A DNA stretch of 64,000 nt from NCBI GenBank assembly GCA_956465555.1, contig OY101115.1, positions 124,001-188,000 of the forward strand, given 5' to 3'. The first letter of the stretch is position 1. Each line of letters opens with the position of its first letter. Source of the DNA: Nitzschia sp. pyKryTriq1. Taxonomy: Eukaryota > Bacillariophyta > Bacillariophyceae > Bacillariales > Bacillariaceae. This document shows, one piece after another, positions 9,886 to 21,606 of the stretch. A model generated the notes under the pieces. It saw nothing but the letters and a program-made list of their open reading frames with translations, was not told where the DNA came from and searched no databases. Made by a program: the position numbers and the translations under genes.

Positions 9886-12800
9886 TTAAAAGTCACTTCG
9901 AGCGATGGTAGTAGTGGCAAGAAGCGCGTTGGCATCGTCGTAGTTGCGCATCAGATTGGCGCTGCCTTCATATTCGAACAATAGATTGGCCTTTTCGAGA
10001 TCACCAATCGAGTCCAGATCCTTCTTCAAGACGGCAGGATCTTCGTGAATGAGACTCACAATCCCAACACACGATATCAAGTCAACGGTGTAGTCAACAT
10101 ACGTGCCCGGTTTGACACCCGATTCCATAGACATGTAACTCTCGAGTTGTTTGATCTTTTCAAATCCAGGACACGACTTGACGACTCCTTTGGAAAAGGA
10201 TACCAAATAGACTTCTTGACCGGCCGCTTTGAAGGGAGTCGGGGGAATATCGGGAAGGATCTGGAATTGCTTGCCATCGGTATAGGCGTCGACAGCCGCC
10301 GAAACTTGGGTATCTCCGCCCGTCAAGGCCCGGGCGAGAGGAACCCAGGAGCCATCCCCGCCATTGGCACGGCAATTAATCTCGACCAAGCACGGTCCAT
10401 CATTGGTCATGATGACTTCTCCATGGGTCGGACCGTTCTTGATACCAATCGCATCAAGGACGCGTCGAGTGTAGGAGATCAAAATACGGGCTTCGGGAGT
10501 ATTGGGATCCAATGGAAGACATCCATAGTAGACAAAGGCTGATCCATTGGCAGGACGCTTATCGTACAACCATACCATGGAAGTCTTGTGGACACCATCG
10601 CGACTGACATGATCGACAATGTATTCCTTCCCGCGAAGGAATTCTTGACAAAGAACCATTGAATTTTGACCTCCATTGACGCTCTGACTCTTCATCAAGA
10701 GTTCAAAATGCTCCTTGGCTTCTTCCAAGTTACGGCACAATTTCACACCGTCCGATCCGGCCGATTCCGTCGGTTTGAGTACGACGGGATAACTTTCCGT
10801 CTTGAGAAAGGTCTCGACTTGCGAAAATTCCGATCCACCAGCTTGGCGGACCGATCGCAAACCCGCCTTGCGACACAATTCCTGTTGCAATTTCTTGTCG
10901 CGGCGATTGGGAATATCGGTACCATTGGTACGAAGCTTGAGAGCTTCGCTCAAGAGATCTCCCAGATCGACTCCACTTTCTCCTCCCGCCATGCAGGCCA
11001 CAACACGATACGGGCTAGCAGCGTCCGTAACAATCTGGACCGTTTCTTCCAACGTCGCTCCTTCTTCGACTTGCTTGAAATATTTGAAATTGGGATCATT
11101 CTGCGCCATGATGGGCACGTGGGTCTTCATGATGGGAGTCAACGCCTTGTTCCACAGGGCAATGACATGGTATCCTCGGTTCATAAATTCCAACGCTACA
11201 ATAGCACCCGTACTGTAGGGATCGACCATGACGACGGCTTCCTTACTCGCATCAATCGTCGTCATTCGTTTCTTGAGACTGGGTGCGAATCCAAATTGAC
11301 GATCGATACTCATGTGTCGAATGAGATTTGGTCCACCGGCCATCAATGAATTGATCCGCTGATGGGGTTTCTTCTTTCCTCCTGGTCCTCCTCCTCCTCC
11401 TGATGATACTTCCAATAGTGCCATGTCCTCGGTCAAAAGATTGCTCAAGTCTTCACTAGGGCGTGACAAGTTTTCGGGTTTGAGTTCATAATCAAAGAGA
11501 CCATTAATTTCTTCCATGTATCGGATAAAGTCAATATCTTTTTGCAAGACTTTTGGATCGGAATGCATCAGAATGACACTTCCAATTCCCGTAAACAAAT
11601 CGATAGTATGTTGGACTTGACTTCCGACCTTGGTCCCCGTTTCGAGACAATGAAAGGATGGCAATTTCTTGATCATGTCATATCCGGGAGTAGCTTGGAC
11701 CGTTCCTTCGGAATAGGAAACGAGGATAATTTCGTCTCCCGAAGACTTGAAGGGAGATGGTGGTTTGTCGGGAAGGCGTTGGAATTGAAAGGGGTCCAAG
11801 TAGGCATCGGCCGTGGCTTCGACTTGAGAATATCCTCCATTGAGTGCCTTGCAAAGGGCTCTCCAATTTCCGTCTCCTCCCCGGGCGCGGCAGTTCATTT
11901 CCACGAGACAGGGACCATCTTCTGTAATAATGACTTCACCTGAAATGATAGGATGATGATGATGGTGATGATGATAAAGGAGGAGAAGTTAAAAAAACAT
12001 ATGAGTGAGTGAGTGAGTGAAGGAGTGAGTTATTTATTTATTTGTGTTGTCACGAAGGAATCACTCAAATAAAAATAAAGAATAACAATAATAATACAAA
12101 AGAAGTGTGTACAATATACCGTACGTACCATGCGACGGTCCATGTTTGATTCCGAGTGCATCCAACACTCCCCGGACATAGGGGATCAATACTTTGGCTT
12201 CGGGCGAATCGGACGGGACGGCACTGCATCCATAATAGACAAAGGCCGATCCATTGGCAGGTCGTTTGTCATAGACCCAGACCATCATGGTCTTGTGCAG
12301 TCCATCTCGTGACACATGATCGACGACATATTCCTTGCCTTTTAAAAACTCTTGACAAACGACTGCCGAATTGGCCCCTCCATTGACCTTTTGCGATTTC
12401 ATTAGAACATGAAAGTGTTCCACGGCTTCTTCGTAGGTCGAGCAGAGTTTGACTCCATCCGATCCGGCCGACTCGTTGGGTTTGAGAACGACCGGATAGC
12501 GTTCCGTTTTCAGAAAGGCATCGACGTCTTCGAGTTGGTCCCCCCCCGCTTGACGGACCGATCGCAATCCAAATTTACGAATCAACTCTTGTTGAATTTT
12601 CTTGTCCCGACGATTGGGTTTAATATCCGTCCCATTCGTTAGGAGGCCTAAAAATTCACTGAGGGCATCGGCCAAATCGACCCCCGCTTCGCCTCCTGCC
12701 AAACAGGCCGTGATGGTTTTGTCCGGTCCAATCGCTTGCGTCAGTAGATCCGCCGTCGCTTGCAGCGAAGCAGAAGAAAAAGAAGCAGAAGCAGAAGCAG

Positions 12801-13029
12801 AAGTAGTAGGTGATGGTTCATCGACACTGGCCAAATATTTGATCGTTCCGACCGATTGTGGAACATGCGTCTTCATGGCTTCGCTAAAGCCATGCGTCCA
12901 CAAGGCCACAATGGGATATCCTCGTAGATTAATCTCCTTGGCGACCAAACACCCGGTCGAGTAGGGATCGACTATGACCACCACTTGAGTGCTAACATCC
13001 ATATCATAATCATTATCCATAGTATCCAT
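9886..13029 (-). CDS. Two-exon protein with duplicated ATP-grasp ligase modules
   Basis: Exons 13029-12129 and 11939-9886, joined across a 189-base GT-AG intron (gtacgtacgg ... tttcag), give 984 residues in frame. The junction restores GPSHGEVI, which matches GPTHGEVI in the second copy. The protein is two homologous modules in tandem. Each has an N-terminal strand-rich part (VVIVDPYSTG / VVMVDPYSTG), then SVRQAGG, the ATP-grasp core YPVVLKP(N/T)ESAGSDGVKLC, a QEFL(K/R)GKEY segment, and the metal-binding end GPCLVE(M/I)NCRA(R/N)GGDG. ATP-grasp enzymes join a carboxylate to an amine through an acyl-phosphate; the closest general type is the carnosine-synthase or amino-acid-ligase group. Both modules keep the key motifs, so both may be active. 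Substrates are unknown. There is no targeting signal. Confidence 0.9.
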
Positions 13030-13854
13030 AGTATTGTTGTTGTTGTTATTGTTGTTTTGAAAGTTTTGTTTTGAAAGTTTTGTAGTAATAGTAATAGTAA
13101 TGTGATGATGGAAGAATCAATCCATCTACACTCTCTATCTTTTATAGATGATGATGATGATGATGATGGGCGATGGGCGAAAAAAGAGAGGTCTATCTTC
13201 GTCTTCCGTTCCGAGAAAGCGAAGAAGGGGTGTGTCGCGGTAGCAGCATAAGAATCCAATTAGAATCATCAACCATTCATTGGCCTATACTGTACTACTG
13301 TACCAGGTACGTACTGGCCGTCCATTCTATCGTGGCCATTATTATTGGTGGGATCTTTCGTCCGTCTTCGCCTTTTTTGTGTGCACCGGCCGGCCGGGGC
13401 GAAGGTGGTACCAGCAGGTACTGTACAGCGGTACAGTATGTACTTCGGTGGGCCCATTATTATTTGTTCTTGCTGACGTCGCAGTTTGACCCAGACGACC
13501 GTAAGTTTGGACGACGCACGGACCGACGACGGCGACGACGACGACTCACTCCGCCTTTGAGAGAAAAAAAAGAAATAAAACGCGTCATTATTGCCGCGAT
13601 GATGCCCTGCGCCGCCGTACCACCGCGTACAAAGAAAATACCAGACCACACGCCACGCCACGCCGCCTGGAGGTATTTTTCTTCTTTTCTTAAAGACAGC
13701 ACATCATCATCCTCATATCCATCACATAATAATAATATATCATCATCATATCCATCATCATCATCGCATAGCACATCCGCATATATTATTATTATTATTA
13801 TTATTATTATGCTCGAGTAGACCTACTACTAGTCTACATGCATGGAAAACGACC
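13030..13854. promoter_or_regulatory. Divergent promoter region, GTAC palindrome cluster
   Basis: Lies between the minus-strand ATP-grasp gene and the plus-strand AFG1-type gene, so it should hold both promoters. At 13295-13445 it contains a dense set of GTAC-centred words (gtaccaggtacgtactgg, ggtaccagcaggtactgtac, cggtacagtatgtac). ATC and ATT trinucleotide runs occupy 13700-13815. No TATA box can be argued for. A 215-codon open frame (13173-13820) is low complexity and overlaps these repeats; I do not call it. Confidence 0.45.
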
Positions 13855-14818
13855 ATGACAATGTCCCTCGCCTGCTGGTGTAATTCTACTACTACTACTA
13901 TGAGTCGCCGGTGCTATTCTATTATTACGTGTAATAATATTATTTCCATCAATCGCCGAATAATATCATCATCATCATCATTATCATCATCATCATCGTT
14001 TGGGGTAAAGCATCAGGTAGTACTACAGCCCTACTATTCCCACCATCAGCATCAGCATCAGCATCAGCAACAGTCATCGTATCGTCCCAACTTCTCCTTT
14101 CGATGCCTCTCCTTGTCATCGTCAAGATCAGCATCGTCATCGTCATCCGCTAGTACGTTAACATCCAGATCCTCCTCCGACCCACCAGAAGAATGCTTAT
14201 TACCGGTACGTGATGATGATGATGATGATGATGGTGATAAAAAATGCTGTGGCCCCGTCACTGCCGCCTATCATCGGCACGTCCGAGCAGGAACGATCCA
14301 AGCCGATGCCGACCAGTTAATCTTGGCTTGCAAACTCGATGCCTTGCATCACGCACTGACAAAGTCGACCAATCATGATCATGATCATCATGATGAGGAT
14401 GCGGGTGAGGATGGTGATTCGAGACTGATATCTTCCGATAAGCTAATGAGGATGATGATGATGACAGCTCCTCCACAATCACCACCACCACCACCACCAC
14501 CATTTTTTACAACAACAACAACAATAGCTGGACATGCAAGACAAAAGACAAGAAGAAGAACACCCCACTCCTCCTCCTCCTCATCATCATCATGGGATGA
14601 AATGCTGACGAATTTCCAAAAAGCTACATCCCATACTTTCCGAGATTTGGTATTTCGGCTCGTCCGAATGATGATGATGATGATTCAACCCAAAAATCCT
14701 CCTCCACAAGGTCTTTATATTCATGGCAATGTCGGAGTCGGAAAGTCCTTTTTGATGGATATATTCTTCCAACAAGTAGTAAAAGCATCATCATCATCAT
14801 CAGCAGCAGCAGCATCAT

Positions 14819-14850
<32 letters not shown>

Positions 14851-16299
14851 GGCAGTGAGGAGCATGATTCTTCTACAACAACCAAGCGACAACAACAAAG
14901 AAGAACAAGAAGAAGACGAAGAACCGAACGTCGAGTACATTTTCATGAATTCATGCTCGATGTTCATGATCGGATTCATCAATTCAAACAACAACATCCG
15001 CGACATGGAGATCCGATTCCACTAGTCGCGCTACAAATAGCCCAAGAAGTACGACTGCTTTGTTTGGATGAATTTCAAGTGACGGATATTGCCGATGCCA
15101 TGATTTTACAACGTCTCTTTACCTTCCTATGGCAACAAGAAGAAGAAGAATTGTATTATTATTATGGTATCGGTGGTGGTGGTTATGGTTATGGTGGTGT
15201 CGTGGTAGTGGCGACGTCGAATCGAGCACCCACATCTTTATATGAAGGTGGATTGAATCGTTCTCTCTTTCTTCCCTTTATTGATTTGCTGCAAGAACAT
15301 TGTCAAGTGATTGCGATGAATGGTTGCCATGACTATCGAAGAGATCATCATCATCATCATTTGAATCACGATCAACAGCAGCATGTCAATCATCATGATG
15401 ATCAACATGGCGAAGGTCAGGAGGATTTGCTGGATCCTACTACCAAATCTTATTTCCGCCAGGACGATGATACCACGCACCAGGCTCTCCAAAAGATTTT
15501 CCATACGAGTAGCTGCCGTGACAGTGACGGCCACAATGACGATGCCAATAATAAGAGTAGTAACAATGCCGAAACAGCAGCAGGAATTAGCGGCGGTGGC
15601 GGCGGTGCTGGATATTGGAGCGAGGACTCCTGCTACTACAAGAGTGAGATTGTACCGGTACGAATGGGTCGGACCGTCCAGGTACCCAAGGCGAATGAAA
15701 CATGTGCCTGGATGGATTTTGACAGCCTATGTCACCAACCCTTGGGTGCGGCCGATTATTTGGCATTGTGTGAGCGATACGATACGTTGATTGTGGATCA
15801 TGTTCCACAATTGGGAGCATCTCAATTCAATGAGGCACGACGATTCGTGACATTGATCGATGCTGTCTATGAAAGCAAGACGCGACTGGTATTGGCCGCA
15901 GATGTCCCACTTGAGGATTTGTTAGTAGCGTTTGATGCTACCGTTGAAACGAATGATGGCGATGAAGAAGTAGCAATCGGCGAAGAACAACAACAACAAC
16001 AACAACAAGAACATCAAGGCAGAGATAGTAGTACCTCTACTGACATGTTTGTGGAAGGCAAGGGAGGAAGTTCGAGTAGTTTGTCAACGACCATGATTCG
16101 GAATCAAGACGGACAAGAGGTAGAATGGTCGGCGACGGGTCGAGTGGGGGTATCATTGGCACAGCTTTCGGCCGTTCGGGATGTGGCATTTTCATTTCAA
16201 CGTGCGGAATCACGACTCGTAGAAATGAATGGAAAGGCGTGGTGGTTGGCGGGTCAGAGGAGGAGGAGGAAGGGAACAAGAACCACTACTACTAGCTAG
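13855..16299 (+). CDS. AFG1/ZapE-type AAA ATPase with long low-complexity inserts
   Basis: 814 residues against about 400-500 for the family. Walker A GNVGVGKS is near residues 292-299, VHFHEFMLDVHDRIH near 362, Walker B LLCLDEFQVTD near 401 and ATSNRAP near 453, followed by SLFLPFIDLL. This order is diagnostic of AFG1 (LACE1), a mitochondrial ATPase linked to turnover of inner-membrane respiratory-complex subunits. The Arg/Ser-rich N terminus could be a mitochondrial presequence. The extra length comes from Ser, His, Asp, Ala and Gln runs between motifs, written in the DNA as ATC, GAT, GCA and CAA repeats, plus a His/Asp-rich insert at about 490-600. The C terminus keeps the family segment DYLALCERYDTLIVDHVP. 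The start is the ATG in context gaccATGAC. Confidence 0.9.
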
Positions 16300-17506
16300 C
16301 TAGTAACTAGCTAGCTAGTAGAGGAGTAAATAATGGGGGATTGGGGCGGCGGACTGCTCTCTACTACTACTAGTCTAGTAGCGGTAGCTGAAGCGGCAGT
16401 CGAGACTTCGAACACTCTACTACCTACTCTCTCTACGACTACCACTACTGCTAGTAGTAGTAGAGCTCTCGACCGTTTTTTTCGCTGCTTTACGATAGTA
16501 CCACTACGAAGTATTCGTAATAGTTGTAGTAGAGTTAATCGACTCTACTCTCTTGTAGTAGTAGAGTAGTAGTAGTAGACTCAAGACTACTGTTTATTAG
16601 TAGAGTAGGAGTAGTACAGGTATTTGGCAGCCGCAAACCGGACAACTCCTGGTTGCAGCCGGCTGAACCCCTCTTAGCTCTAGTAGCTACTAGAGTAGAG
16701 AGATAGAGTAGACCGACGAGGATCTAAGTCTGTGCCGTTCTCTACAACTTGTATTGTAGTACTTTTCGTCTCATGTCTGCGAGTTTCTTGCTTGACGATA
16801 TTGATGTCCGACCGACCGGCGATGGGATGAGGAAATTCAACTCGAGCCGATTAATCTCTAAATGTTCTGAAATTGCGTATTGAAAAACTGTGGGTACCAA
16901 TCCGAACCTGAGAATGATGCGAATTTCTCTCAAAATGCTTATTTATGGATCGTTCAATGGGGCAATAACATGACACACGGATCTTCAAGACCGGGCGTCT
17001 CAGCCGACAAGGTCACACGAATGGAATTGCCTTCAACACGACGTTCCAGTTAGTTCTTATCAAGCCTTAGCACTTGCTACTAGAGCTTGCAAAGAACCAT
17101 GCGTGTGGTATGTAGTAGTACTCTAGTATTGATGGTTATTTGAAACGCTACTACTACTACTACTACTACTACTAATACCAGTAGCATAGTAAAGTACACT
17201 CAGTACTTGGAGTAGTAGTAGCTTCAAATCGAGCATCATCAGATCATTCTCGCATCGGCCGACCATCACTTCTTTTGGTGGCTGCCACTACTACTACTAC
17301 TACTACTACATACTAGTACTTCATGACTTGCTTGGTGGCGCTACTACAAGTATTGTTCGACTACTATTATCTCTGCAGATTCCGCATCCGTCGCGACACT
17401 AACTTGCCGTCCTCGAAAGTTCTCATTTACTTTGAAAAGCGCAAGCCAAAAGCGCATTTCCACTCATCGTATCAAAGATCCAGCACACCCACAAACAGCA
17501 TCCGCC
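16300..17506. other. Intergenic, CTA/TAG-rich, no supported gene
   Basis: Directly after the stop at 16299 comes a ctagctagtaa run, then blocks of CTA/TAG repeats (16360-16580, 17145-17175, 17285-17310). At about 16470-16503 the sequence tttttttcgctgctttacga is the inverse of the dispersed-repeat core found near 445-465 and 30110. Near 16630-16668 an imperfect hairpin (gcaaaccgg ... ctggttgc) is visible. No open frame here looks coding. Confidence 0.5.
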
Positions 17507-18106
17507 ATGTCTTGTTCTTTGCCTGATACTACTACTACTACTACTGCTGCTGCTAGTACTACCAACGATGTTGTTCCCGAGGACTTTATTTGCCCACTCA
17601 CCCTGGAAGTGATGAAAGAGCCGGTGATGACTCGGTGGGGTCACAGTTTTGAACGGGATGCCATTATCAGATGGATGGAATATCATGATCAATGTCCCAT
17701 GACTCGAAATCCACTCTCGTTGCAGGATGTGATTGTCCACCGAGCTCTCAAGGCACGTATTCAAGCCTGGAGGCGATCATCATTAGCAGCATCATCATCA
17801 CGAACCGAAAGAGACCGGGCTATCAACAACGATTGCTGCGACTACGACGAGTATTACTGCGACAAGGATGATCTCTGGAAGGATTCCTATTCTAGCAACA
17901 ATCGAGAGGAAGCTCCCGTGCTGGATCGGTATTTGCCGTTTTTGGTCAGCGTCGATTCCACCAAAGCCATGATTCGGGCTCTAGAGGAAAATACCAAGAA
18001 CGACCATAAAAAGAAGAACGACCCCACAGCACGTTACGCTTTGAAACAACTCAAGCGTCAACGAAAGGAAGAAAAGAAACAACAGCGCGCCGCTATTGCA
18101 GCTTGA
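17507..18106 (+). CDS. U-box domain protein, probable E3 ubiquitin ligase
   Basis: 199 residues. The U-box spans about residues 20-90. It has PEDFICPLTLEVMKEPVMTR, then GHSFERDAIIRWM and CPMTRNPL, the conserved hydrophobic and Pro positions by which the fold packs without zinc. U-box proteins bind an E2 and transfer ubiquitin. No ARM, TPR or WD partner domain follows; the C terminus is charged and lysine rich (KKKNDPTARYALKQLKRQRK), so substrate choice cannot be inferred. The frame continues upstream to 17432 without an ATG, so I start at 17507, which is preceded by ccgcc. Confidence 0.85.
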   Translation: MSCSLPDTTTTTTAAASTTNDVVPEDFICPLTLEVMKEPVMTRWGHSFERDAIIRWMEYHDQCPMTRNPLSLQDVIVHRALKARIQAWRRSSLAASSSRTERDRAINNDCCDYDEYYCDKDDLWKDSYSSNNREEAPVLDRYLPFLVSVDSTKAMIRALEENTKNDHKKKNDPTARYALKQLKRQRKEEKKQQRAAIAA

Positions 18107-18484
18107 AGTTTTGCTGGAAACGACACAACGAGGATTCGTTTGAAACAATTCTTGTTGCTCGGCCATCGATCAAGATCTCACAACTATCACCTAGTAGTAG
18201 GAAAGGAAATTAAAAGCTTGTACTACTGCTTCTAGAACAAATACTCCTATTTACCGTTCAATTGATCGGACAAGGCCACACACTGTTGGATCTACTCTAC
18301 TAGATAGGAGAGAGTGGTGAGAGTCACTAGAGCAGAGCTATTTACTCTCAGAGCATCATGGATGACCTGGACTATCAGGCCAGTCTTCTACTTTGCATGT
18401 AGTATCCTCGGTTTCCCAATAGGCAGCACTTCAGGTATCAAGTGTGGTCGTCCATCCCCCTTCCCTCTTGCTGGAGACCATCGT
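18107..18484. other. Convergent 3' spacer
   Basis: 378 bases between the stops of the U-box gene (plus) and the SET gene (minus). It holds both 3' untranslated regions and short CTA/TAG patches. Nothing else is evident. Confidence 0.5.
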
Positions 18485-19831
18485 TCAATCGGTATAGTAC
18501 TGCTGGAGGAGTTGCTTTATTCGGATTCGAAAGTCCAGGATACTAGATCTTCTCGTCGTCGAGGAATTCCTCTCAGACGACGAACGTAGCAGCAACAGCA
18601 GCTTTCTTTGTTCCTCCAAATCTTCTTCCAAAGTCGTCGTCCATGATGGTGTGTTGGGCGCTACTATTTCAAGATCGGGCAATCGCACAATGTCGTTCTT
18701 TTCATGGCCTGCTAGTACTGATGATGGCCAAAACCCATACTTGATGTAGACTTCCCAGGATGCCTCCTGTCCGGTTCCGTAACATATAGTGAGTTCTTCA
18801 CCCTTTCGGATCGGTCGTTGAGCCACAAGAGCATAAAAGGATTCTTCGTAGGAGGACTGGGATTCGACCACCTCTAGCGCTACATTGGCCTTTTTGTGGT
18901 GATTCAAAAAGTCCAAAAATGGAATAAGAACGGTACGTTGTAACAATCCTTCTGTGGCATCCAAGGTGATTGCCTTTTTGAGAGTGGTAAAGGCACGAGA
19001 TCGGACCAGCCAAAGGGCGTGTAAAAGTTCCTCTTGAGTCGTGTCCGGTGAAAGAGGTATCGTATCTGGTGTATCATCATCTCGCGACGGTGTTTCTTTC
19101 CGACTGCTTTTTCTCCTTGCTTCTTCAACTCGAGCACGAACTTGCTCTTTACGTTCCAACAATTCTTGGACAACAAGAGGTACCTCCAATTCTTGAATTT
19201 CCTCCACTGTCCAAAAGTCGGGCGTTGGTGAAAAATTTACACTGTCTTCCGACATGATCATGGCACTACTACTAGTAGGCAAACACTCTCGATACAGTCG
19301 TTCGAGCACGTTTTCGGATTTTCCCACCATTTGCAAGAAATTCACCGCGTTTTGAATCCTGGAGGCTGCAAGTTCCATCTCGCTCGTGACTACTGGCATA
19401 TCATCATCATCACCATTGTCACTGTTATCACTGTTTTTGCTATCGCTGGTGTTTGGATAAAAGGATTCATCCAGTAGAATGGTGGATGTGAACGGAATGG
19501 CGCAAATGTACTCGCCCTTGTTGGCAAAACGTTGCTTGGCGTAGAGCCCACGAAGGCGATGGGTCGACTTGTCAAATCCAACGTCTATCGCATCCACAAT
19601 CCCTTCACATTCTTCCACGTCCACTAAATGTTGGAGCAACTGACGGGTCGCCATCGAGTCATCGACAATATACTCGGCCTTTTTCTGGGTATTCTTTTTT
19701 CCAAATCCTTGAGAAGAAAATGCTGCCACTGCACCACTGGTGGTGCTGACGCTGATGCTGATGCTGATGGCCATCAGTGGCATCCCCGCCACTGCTGATA
19801 AAACAGCCGACAAAAAGTGATACTTCCTCAT
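18485..19831 (-). CDS. SET-domain protein lysine methyltransferase, LSMT-like, probably plastid
   Basis: 448 residues. A signal peptide (ending ...SVSTTSGAVAAFSSQGFG) with an AAFSSQ motif suggests import into the diatom plastid. The SET fold is split as in the Rubisco large-subunit methyltransferase (LSMT/SETD) class. The N-terminal SET part lies near 80-125 (VGFDKSTHRLRGLYAKQ, GEYICAIP). After an inserted helical region come FLDFLNHHKKAN near 312-323 (the NH motif that binds S-adenosylmethionine) and GEELTICYGT near 352-361 with the following tyrosines. Substrates in this class include Rubisco and plastid aldolase; which one applies here is not visible. The usual C-terminal LSMT substrate-binding domain is short or absent, since only about 75 residues follow the SET core. 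Confidence 0.85.
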   Translation of the reverse strand: MRKYHFLSAVLSAVAGMPLMAISISISVSTTSGAVAAFSSQGFGKKNTQKKAEYIVDDSMATRQLLQHLVDVEECEGIVDAIDVGFDKSTHRLRGLYAKQRFANKGEYICAIPFTSTILLDESFYPNTSDSKNSDNSDNGDDDDMPVVTSEMELAASRIQNAVNFLQMVGKSENVLERLYRECLPTSSSAMIMSEDSVNFSPTPDFWTVEEIQELEVPLVVQELLERKEQVRARVEEARRKSSRKETPSRDDDTPDTIPLSPDTTQEELLHALWLVRSRAFTTLKKAITLDATEGLLQRTVLIPFLDFLNHHKKANVALEVVESQSSYEESFYALVAQRPIRKGEELTICYGTGQEASWEVYIKYGFWPSSVLAGHEKNDIVRLPDLEIVAPNTPSWTTTLEEDLEEQRKLLLLLRSSSERNSSTTRRSSILDFRIRIKQLLQQYYTD

Positions 19832-20280
19832 TGGAGAGTCACCGAAAAGGTGTGCATACTCGTACTACTGTCTCTTGTCGCGTGCAACATTAGATAAAGG
19901 ATGGATGTTGTGTCTCATCGCCACAAAAGCAAAAACGCATGATGTGTACGTACTATGGATCTACTATGATGGATGGATGGATGTTCTTCTGTTCTCGTCT
20001 GGCGGCCTGTCCGTGCATGACACCATGGTGAGGTGGATCGACGACTTGTTGGACTGCAAATCTGACACTCCGCTTAAATAAAGATATACGAAACTGTATA
20101 TTGGATTTGTGTATCGCCCATTTGCGAGCCGGGCGGTCATGATCGCCAACAATCGTCAACATGTCATGATGATGTATGTTGTTGTCACCGCCGCCGATCA
20201 TCGCATCGGAGGGAGTTCGGCATCCATCATCCATTCCAAACCCATTCATCCATCCATCCATCCATCTACCACTCCTCTCA
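19832..20280. promoter_or_regulatory. Divergent promoter region
   Basis: Separates the minus-strand SET gene from the plus-strand gene called from 20281, so both promoters should lie here. Visible features are a gatggatggatggatg run at 19969-19983 and a ccatccatccatccat run near 20250-20270. No GTAC cluster of the size seen elsewhere is present. Confidence 0.4.
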
Positions 20281-21606
20281 ATGAATGCTACAACCACCAT
20301 GGCAGCTTCACTACTCACCAAAACAGAAGCGACGACAACAACAACAACAACAATGCCAAGTGCAGACACTACTGGAGCAACCGCAACAGGAGCCACACCA
20401 GCCTCCTCCGCCCAAAAATCTTCTTCGCTGGAGCAGGATACCCACAAAAAATACCACCAGAACCCGAGTGTCAACAACATGCAAGTGCCGCATACTCCCC
20501 CTATCGAAGATTACATTCCCTCGAATCCTTTCGGAGACGAATTATCCACAGGGTCGTCGTCCTTGGGTTACACCAGCAGCAGTGACAGCAATGAGGAGAA
20601 CAAGAACAACAACACGACCAAGCAGCAGGTCGATCCATCGGCAGCAGCATCTGCTGCAGCAGCACGGGAGGATATGCATGCGGCGGCCCGACGAATTTTA
20701 TTCCATGCCAAGCTTCTTCTAGAGGAACAGCAAGCGACTCCCAAAAAATCAAAAGTTCTTGTCAAAGAACGACCACGAGGGAAACGACGAGAGGGGAGCA
20801 CCAGAGGAATGGCAACACGACCGGCCCCTGCTGCTCCAGCACCGACGAAGCAAATGCTCGATTCCAGGGATGACGAAGATTCCGGCGGCGGCGACTTTGC
20901 ACGAGCTAGTAGTGTTACTACTACTACTAGCCCAAGTGTTGAAACACCACCACGAGCTTCTTCGAAGGAAGACAAAAGGGAAGAAGACCATGATGACAGT
21001 AATAACAACGATGCCGACAACAATGACGATGCCGATGATGACGAGGATATCGGCGAGGAGGACGATAACAACAATGAAGAGGACGAGGAAGAGGAAGAGG
21101 AAGACGAAGAAATTCAAGTCTCTGCTTGTCCGATACGAGTCCATGCATTGCGGCTCCTTCAGGAAAAGCGTTCCTCGAAAGGCAAGAAAACAGCTTCTAG
21201 CAACAATCGCCATCAACAGCAGGAGGGAAAGAAGAAGAAGAATATCAGCACAGCGAAAGGGGGTGCCGGCGGTTCCATGGTCATTGGTGACGACCAGCAG
21301 CAGCAGGTACTACTACTAGTGCCGAACGAGGAAACATCCGACATCACCATCACTGCCGCCGACCGAATTCGAGACCATGCGAGACGTCTCTTGGGAGAAA
21401 TTTCGGAAGAACGACAAGTAGAGTTGACGACGGGGCCAGCGTTTACGGAGCCGCCGCTACCGGTTCCAACTACAAATAATACAGCACGCTACCAACTTGG
21501 CCTTCCATCCTGGGTTTTTTGGGTCCTGGTACTTGCTTTGCCGAATCTCATCGCGATGGCCATCCGGGAGCTCATTAGAGTCTCTTCCGACCAATCCTCG
21601 AACTAG
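20281..21606 (+). CDS. Low-complexity protein with three HA(R/K)LL motifs and a C-terminal membrane segment
   Basis: 441 residues from the ATG at 20281. An ATG at 20299 (context accaccATGG) is the best initiation context, and the frame also extends up to an ATG at 20176, where the added residues come from a CCAT repeat. Most of the chain is acidic, Ser/Thr/Asn-rich and probably disordered. A short helical motif recurs three times: ARRILFHAKLLLEE, IRVHALRLLQEK and IRDHARRLLGEI. A single hydrophobic segment (LPSWVFWVLVLALPNLIAMA) sits about 15 residues from the end, consistent with a tail-anchored protein facing the cytosol. No family recognised. Confidence 0.7.
   Translation: MNATTTMAASLLTKTEATTTTTTTMPSADTTGATATGATPASSAQKSSSLEQDTHKKYHQNPSVNNMQVPHTPPIEDYIPSNPFGDELSTGSSSLGYTSSSDSNEENKNNNTTKQQVDPSAAASAAAAREDMHAAARRILFHAKLLLEEQQATPKKSKVLVKERPRGKRREGSTRGMATRPAPAAPAPTKQMLDSRDDEDSGGGDFARASSVTTTTSPSVETPPRASSKEDKREEDHDDSNNNDADNNDDADDDEDIGEEDDNNNEEDEEEEEEDEEIQVSACPIRVHALRLLQEKRSSKGKKTASSNNRHQQQEGKKKKNISTAKGGAGGSMVIGDDQQQQVLLLVPNEETSDITITAADRIRDHARRLLGEISEERQVELTTGPAFTEPPLPVPTTNNTARYQLGLPSWVFWVLVLALPNLIAMAIRELIRVSSDQSSN

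Noticed and set aside
13173-13820. 215-codon open frame upstream of the AFG1-type gene
   Set aside because: Made of ATC/ATT and GTAC repeats with no protein features, and it lies in a divergent promoter.
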